A DNA stretch of 64,000 nt, taken from contig NZ_VUKD01000001.1 of assembly GCF_009193155.1 (NCBI RefSeq), positions 1,116,001 through 1,180,000 of the forward strand, read 5' to 3'. Under the pieces are notes generated by a model. The model did not search any database and was not told where the DNA came from. It saw only the letters and a list, made by a program, of their open reading frames with translations. A program made the translations under genes and the position numbers. Positions 59,580 through 64,000 of this stretch are shown here, piece by piece. How positions within the stretch are numbered: position 1 is the first letter of the stretch; the number at the start of each line of letters is the position of its first letter. This stretch comes from Georgenia subflava (GTDB lineage: Bacteria > Actinomycetota > Actinomycetes > Actinomycetales > Actinomycetaceae).

Positions 59580-61222
59580 TCCGCTTCGAGAACCTCTCGG
59601 TCACCTACGCGGGGGCACGGGCGCCGACCCTGCGCGACGTCACCGCCGAGGTCGACGAGGGTGAGCTGTGCCTGGTGGTCGGTCCCACCGGCTCGGGCAA
59701 GTCCACCCTGCTCGGCGCGGCGTGCGCGCGGGTCCCGCACTTCAGCGGCGGGACGCTCGCCGGGCGCGTGGTCGTCGCCGGCCGGGACACCCGCGACCAC
59801 CTGCCCCGAGACCTCGCCGACGTCGTCGGGGTGGTCGGTCAGGACCCGCTCGCCGGGTTCGTCACCGACTCCGTCGAGGAGGAGCTGGCCTTCGGCATGG
59901 AGCAGCTCGGCGTGGCCCCTGCGCTCATGCGCAAGCGCGTCGAGGAGGTCCTCGACCTGCTCGGCCTCGCCGCCCTGCGCGGCCGGCCGCTCGCCGACCT
60001 CTCCGGTGGCGAGCAGCAGCGCGTCGCCATCGGGGCGGTGCTCACCGCCCAGCCGCGCGTCCTGGTCCTGGACGAGCCCACCTCTGCCCTCGACCCGGCC
60101 GCCGCCGAGGACGTCCTCGCCGCCCTCGCCCGCCTCGTCCACGACCTCGGCGTCACCGTCCTCGTGGCCGAGCACCGCCTCGAGCGGGTGGTGCAGTTCG
60201 CCGACACGGTGATCGCCCTCGACGACGCCGGCCACGCCACGGCCGGGCCGCCCGCGCAGGTCCTGGCCACCTCCGCCGTCGCCCCGCCCGTCGTCGAGCT
60301 CGGCCGACTGGCCGGCTGGGACCCGCTCCCGCTCTCGGTGCGCGACGCGCGTCGCGTCGCCGGCCCTCTGCGGGAACGGCTCACGACGGCGGAGCAGATC
60401 GCCGTCCCCGAACGTGCGCCGGTCGGGCCGGCCGTGCACCCTCAGCCGGCTCTCACCGCCCGCCGGCTCGACGTCCGCCACGGCGATGTCCACGCCGTGC
60501 GCGCCGTCGACCTGACTCTGCGCGCCGGCGAGGTGGTGGCGCTCATGGGGCGTAACGGGTCGGGCAAGTCCTCGCTGCTCTGGGCGGTGCAGGGCCAGGG
60601 CCCGCGCAGCGGCGGGACCGTGCAGCTGGCCGACGGCGCGGACCCGGCCGGCATGCGGGCGGCCGTGGCGCGCCGGCACGTCGCCCTCGTGCCGCAGACG
60701 CCGGCGGACCTGCTCTATCTGCCGACCGTCGACGAGGAGTGCTCCGCCGGCGACGAGCAGGCCGGCGTCCCGCCCGGGACCACGCGTGGTCTGCTCGACC
60801 TCCTCGCGCCGGGTACCGGCGTCGACCACCACCCGCGTGACCTCTCCGAGGGGCAGCGCCTCGCGCTCGCGCTCGCGGTCCAGCTGGCGGCCGACCCGCC
60901 GGTGCTGCTCCTGGACGAACCGACCCGAGGTCTCGACTACACCGCCAAGGCCGGCCTCGCCGAGCTGCTGGCCCGTCTGCGCAGCCGAGGTCGCACCGTC
61001 CTGCTGGCCAGCCACGACGTCGAGTTCGTCGCCCGGTGCGCCGGCCGGGTGGTGCTCCTCGCCGACGGGGACGTGGTGGCCGACGCCGACGCCGCGACGG
61101 TCCTGCGCGACTCGGCCACCTTCGCGCCGCAGGTCGCCAAGATCCTGCGCCCGCTGCCGCTGCTCACCGTGGCGGACGTCCGGCGCGCGCTCGAGCCGGT
61201 CGGGACCGGAGGCGCGTCGTGA
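59576..61222 (+). CDS. Fused ECF ATPase with two nucleotide-binding domains
   Basis: A 548-residue double ATPase. The first half has Walker A GPTGSGKST at 36-44, signature LSGGEQQRVAIG and Walker B VLVLDEPTSALD. The second has Walker A GRNGSGKSS near residue 323, a divergent LSEGQRLALALA signature and LLLLDEPTRGLD. Most ECF systems use separate EcfA and EcfA'; actinobacterial fusions like this replace both. It overlaps EcfT and the S component by 4 bp each, fixing its place in the operon. Confidence 0.92.
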   Translation: MIRFENLSVTYAGARAPTLRDVTAEVDEGELCLVVGPTGSGKSTLLGAACARVPHFSGGTLAGRVVVAGRDTRDHLPRDLADVVGVVGQDPLAGFVTDSVEEELAFGMEQLGVAPALMRKRVEEVLDLLGLAALRGRPLADLSGGEQQRVAIGAVLTAQPRVLVLDEPTSALDPAAAEDVLAALARLVHDLGVTVLVAEHRLERVVQFADTVIALDDAGHATAGPPAQVLATSAVAPPVVELGRLAGWDPLPLSVRDARRVAGPLRERLTTAEQIAVPERAPVGPAVHPQPALTARRLDVRHGDVHAVRAVDLTLRAGEVVALMGRNGSGKSSLLWAVQGQGPRSGGTVQLADGADPAGMRAAVARRHVALVPQTPADLLYLPTVDEECSAGDEQAGVPPGTTRGLLDLLAPGTGVDHHPRDLSEGQRLALALAVQLAADPPVLLLDEPTRGLDYTAKAGLAELLARLRSRGRTVLLASHDVEFVARCAGRVVLLADGDVVADADAATVLRDSATFAPQVAKILRPLPLLTVADVRRALEPVGTGGAS

Positions 61223-62124
61223 CGTCCGGCGGCCGTCCACGGCGCGGCCGCGCTGCGACCGGTCGGTCGTACGTGGCAGACCGGTGGCGCGGCCGCGTCG
61301 CACCGTCGACGGCGGCCCCTCTCGCCGGCAGGTCCGCACGAGCGATCCCGGTAGGACGCCGCATGGCCGCCGCCCTGGTGCTGGCGTCCGCGCTCGGCGT
61401 CCTCGCCTTCGCATGGCCGCTGCTCGTCGACCCGGGCGCGGTGCTCGCCGACGGGACGGACGCGCCGCTCGTGCTGGCCCTGGTGCTCGGCGCGGCGCTG
61501 ACGGTGCTGCTGGTCGGCCTCGGCGACGGCGGTCTCGACGTCAAGGCCGTCGCGGTGCTGGGACTCCTCTCCGCCGTCGGGGCGGTGCTGCGCCCGGTCG
61601 CCGCCGGCACCGGCGGCGTGGAGACCGTGTTCCTCGTGATCGTCCTCGGCGGTCGGGTCCTGGGACCTGGCTTCGGCTTCGTGCTCGGGACGACGACCCT
61701 GTTCGCCTCGGCGATGCTCACCGGCGGCGTCGGGCCGTGGCTGCCCTTCCAGATGCTCGGGGCGGCGTGGGTCGGGCTCGGCGCGGGACTGCTGCCCCGG
61801 CGCGTGCGCGGCTGGCCGGAGGTCGTCCTCCTCGCGCTCTACGGCGTGGTGGCCGCCTTCGTCTACGGCTGGGCGATGAACCTCTCCTTCTGGCCGTTCC
61901 AGCTCGGTGCGGGCACCGGCCTGTCGTACGTGCCCGGCGACCCAATGGCGGAGAACCTGCGCCGGTTCGTCCTGTACTCGGTCGCGACCTCCCTCGGCTG
62001 GGACATCGGCCGGGCCGTGACGACGGCCGCCGGCATCCTGGTCCTGGGCAGACCGGTGCTCGCCACGCTGCGGCGGGCGGCGGTGCGCGCGGCCTTCGTC
62101 GCGGCGCCGCAGAAGGACCAGTGA
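61219..62124 (+). CDS. ECF S component, predicted cobalamin-specific
   Basis: A 301-residue membrane protein with about six helices, a long basic N-terminal leader (about 1-48), and a C-terminal pattern like CbrT/energy-coupling S components (YVPGDPMAENLRRFVLYSVATSLGWDIGRA). The S component binds substrate and docks EcfT. Its position in a riboswitch-controlled operon makes cobalamin the likely substrate. It is translated from a GTGA overlap with the ATPase gene. Confidence 0.87.
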   Translation: MTSGGRPRRGRAATGRSYVADRWRGRVAPSTAAPLAGRSARAIPVGRRMAAALVLASALGVLAFAWPLLVDPGAVLADGTDAPLVLALVLGAALTVLLVGLGDGGLDVKAVAVLGLLSAVGAVLRPVAAGTGGVETVFLVIVLGGRVLGPGFGFVLGTTTLFASAMLTGGVGPWLPFQMLGAAWVGLGAGLLPRRVRGWPEVVLLALYGVVAAFVYGWAMNLSFWPFQLGAGTGLSYVPGDPMAENLRRFVLYSVATSLGWDIGRAVTTAAGILVLGRPVLATLRRAAVRAAFVAAPQKDQ

Positions 62125-62155
62125 CGCCGACCCGCACCCCGGCTACGGTGGAACC

Positions 62156-64000
62156 GTGGACGCGCGGACCGTGGTCCACGACCTCGTCGGCCGCGAGACC
62201 GAGCTCGCCGAGGCGCGCGATCTCCTCCAGGGCCCGGTCAGGCTCCTGACCCTCACCGGGCCACCCGGCGTGGGCAAGACGCGCCTGGCGAACGCCGTGA
62301 TGGCCGCAGTCGCGCCCGGCCTGGCCGACGGGGCGGTCTTCGCCGACCTCACCCCGGCGCGCGACCGGCACGGCGCGCTGGGCGAGATCGCCAGAGTTGT
62401 CGGCGTCAGCGCGGACGTGGGTCGGCGGACCGGTCAGCGCGTCCACCACGCGCTGCTCGAGCGCGAGCTCCTGCTGGTGCTCGACAACGCCGAGCAGGTG
62501 GTCGGGCTCGCTGACGAGCTCACCTCGATCCTCCAGGACTGCCCGCGTGTGCGGCTGCTGGTCACCAGCCGCGAGCGGATGCACCTGAGCGAGGAGCGCG
62601 AGCTGCCCGTCGAGCCGCTCGCCCTGCCGGTCGTCGACGCCGCCACGACGGCCGAGATCGAGTCGGCCCCCTCGGTCGCGATGTTCGCCACCGCCGCGCG
62701 GGCCGCGTGGCCCGGGTTCCGTGTGACGGACGGCAACGCCGCCGCCGTCGCCGAGATCTGCGTCCGGCTCGACGGACTCCCGCTCGCCCTCATCCTCGCC
62801 GCCGCCAGGGTCAGGATGTTCAGCCCCGCAGACATCGCCGCTCGGATTCGCGACCGCACGGCGATCCTCCGGGCTACCAGCCGCGACGTGCCCGAACGGC
62901 ACCGCAGCCTCCGCGCGGCGATCTCGTGGAGCGAGGCCGTGCTCGGCGCGGACGAGCGCCGCCTGTTCCGCCGTCTCTCGGTATTCGAGGGGGCGTGGAC
63001 GCTCCGTGCGGCCGAGGGGGTCACCGCCGAGCCCGGGCAGGACGTGGCTCGCACCCTGGAGTCGCTGGTCGACAAGAGCCTCGTGCAGCGCGTCGCGGCC
63101 CCTGGTGCGGAGGCGACCTTCGCGCTGCTCGCGAGCCTGCGCGAGTACGCCGCGGAGCAGCTCGAGGCATGCGACGAGGCAGCGCTCCTCGCCGAGAGGC
63201 ACGCCGCGTACTGCATCGACGTCGCCCGTCGGGTCGAGACCTCGATCGGGACGGCGCGGGAGGGCGTCTACTGGAGCTGGACCACCCGGCACGAGGGCGA
63301 CCTGACCCGCAGCCTGAGCAGGTGCCTCGCGACCGGACGGCACGAGGGTGCGCTGGTGCTCGCCACGGCTCTCGGGTGGACCTGGTACACACGCGGGCAC
63401 CTCGGTGAAGCGGACAAGGTCCTCGATCGCGTGCTGACGGCCGCGGACGGAGCCGAGGTCGCGGACGACAACGACGTCCCCGACGTGCCCGACGACTCCG
63501 ACGTCCCGGACGGCGTCGGACGGCTGCACCCCGAGGTCCTCGCGGCCGCCCGGATCATCGCCGGCGTCATCGCGTGGGGACGGGACGACCTCGAGCGCGC
63601 CGATGCGCTGCTGGAGCCGGCCCGAGCCGACTGCGCGAGACGCGACGACGCGCGCCGGCTGGCGATGGCCTGCGCGTTCCTCGGGCACGTCGCGCGCGAC
63701 AGCGGCCGGCTCGACGACGCCCGCAGCCGGCACGAAGAGGCGGCGCACCTCTTCGACGGCGTCGGCAGCGCGCGCGGAGCGGCGTGGGCACGGTTCGACC
63801 TCGGCCGGGTCGCCTGGCGCCGCGGCGACCTCGACGCGGCGGGCGAGCTCTTCCGGGTCGCGCTGCGCGGGTTCCGGGACGACGGGTACCGCTGGGCGGT
63901 GGCGTGGTGCGCCTGGGCACTGGGGAACGTCGATGTCGAGGTGGGTCACCCCGACGACGGCGCCGGACTGCTGCTGCTCGCGCTCACCGAGTTCGACGCG
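62156..64000 (+). CDS. STAND (NB-ARC-like) NTPase with TPR region, 3' end outside window
   Basis: An open frame of 615 codons without a stop reaches the right edge. Residues about 10-310 form a STAND ATPase: Walker A GPPGVGKT (35-42), Walker B LLLVLDN (Asp110), RLLVTSRERMHL and GLPLALILAAAR. Helical repeats follow from about 340, split near 440 by an acidic linker of repeated DVPD. No LuxR or SARP domain is seen yet; one could lie beyond the window. The GTG start sits 6 nt after a TACGGT -10 (leaderless), so it is separate from the B12 operon. Confidence 0.85.
   Translation, partial: MDARTVVHDLVGRETELAEARDLLQGPVRLLTLTGPPGVGKTRLANAVMAAVAPGLADGAVFADLTPARDRHGALGEIARVVGVSADVGRRTGQRVHHALLERELLLVLDNAEQVVGLADELTSILQDCPRVRLLVTSRERMHLSEERELPVEPLALPVVDAATTAEIESAPSVAMFATAARAAWPGFRVTDGNAAAVAEICVRLDGLPLALILAAARVRMFSPADIAARIRDRTAILRATSRDVPERHRSLRAAISWSEAVLGADERRLFRRLSVFEGAWTLRAAEGVTAEPGQDVARTLESLVDKSLVQRVAAPGAEATFALLASLREYAAEQLEACDEAALLAERHAAYCIDVARRVETSIGTAREGVYWSWTTRHEGDLTRSLSRCLATGRHEGALVLATALGWTWYTRGHLGEADKVLDRVLTAADGAEVADDNDVPDVPDDSDVPDGVGRLHPEVLAAARIIAGVIAWGRDDLERADALLEPARADCARRDDARRLAMACAFLGHVARDSGRLDDARSRHEEAAHLFDGVGSARGAAWARFDLGRVAWRRGDLDAAGELFRVALRGFRDDGYRWAVAWCAWALGNVDVEVGHPDDGAGLLLLALTEFDA

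Overview
The window is about 64 kb of very GC-rich, densely coded DNA from an actinobacterium. The markers are a WhiB7 regulator with its AT-hook, a GuaB1-type GMP reductase, an AIM24 protein, a PduO-type adenosyltransferase beside a cobalamin riboswitch, many GTG starts, and several genes whose -10 hexamer sits 6-7 nt before the start codon (leaderless transcripts). The gene mix suggests Micrococcales (Cellulomonas/Cellulosimicrobium-like), but this is not proved. No rRNA, tRNA, CRISPR array, transposase or prophage was seen; the DNA looks chromosomal.

Layout. 0-6 kb: end of an ABC transporter gene and a Gfo/Idh/MocA oxidoreductase; whiB7 with a downstream membrane gene, divergent from a GlxA-type regulator; a DNA-repair pair (AlkX/YcaQ glycosylase and DinB) flanking a LexA box. 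6-15 kb: VOC protein, serine hydrolase, a beta-phosphoglucomutase-like HAD plus GH65 phosphorylase operon, AIM24, DedA plus CDP-alcohol phosphatidyltransferase, YdeI and RidA proteins. 15-22 kb: M23 peptidase, serine hydrolase, pgi, a lysine-less lipoyl-like protein, guaB1, hemerythrin, D-amino-acid-oxidase-like enzyme. 22-33 kb: a truncated SDR remnant, a PadR/HAAS pair with an MFS pump, a YefM/RelE-type toxin-antitoxin pair with a clear operator, an ECF sigma factor with partner, and a PadR/ABC/FtsX operon with a readable promoter-operator. 33-46 kb: small membrane pair, TetR plus hydrolase, racemase, VOC, subtilase, lipoprotein, membrane-anchored serine hydrolase, sulfurtransferase plus SufE, prolyl iminopeptidase, Ca2+/H+ antiporter, and a large DUF4062-STAND NTPase. 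46-57 kb: FAD oxidase, MFS, RNase Z, a rhodanese-fold protein lacking its catalytic Cys, an ATP-grasp ligase overlapping a CocE/NonD hydrolase, GntR, a 26-residue small ORF with a textbook Shine-Dalgarno and terminator, DUF2249. This stretch also holds an unusual cluster of degenerate intergenic tandem repeats. 57-64 kb: adenosyltransferase divergent from a cobalamin riboswitch that leads a four-gene operon (DUF4430 surface protein, EcfT, fused double EcfA, S component), then a second STAND NTPase running off the window.

The best-connected systems are the B12 locus (riboswitch, transcobalamin-like surface protein, ECF transporter, adenosyltransferase), the SOS repair pair, and three regulator loci with visible operators. 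The least explained are the 26-residue ORF unit, the ATP-grasp/CocE pair with its repeat-rich leader, and the lysine-less lipoyl-like protein.
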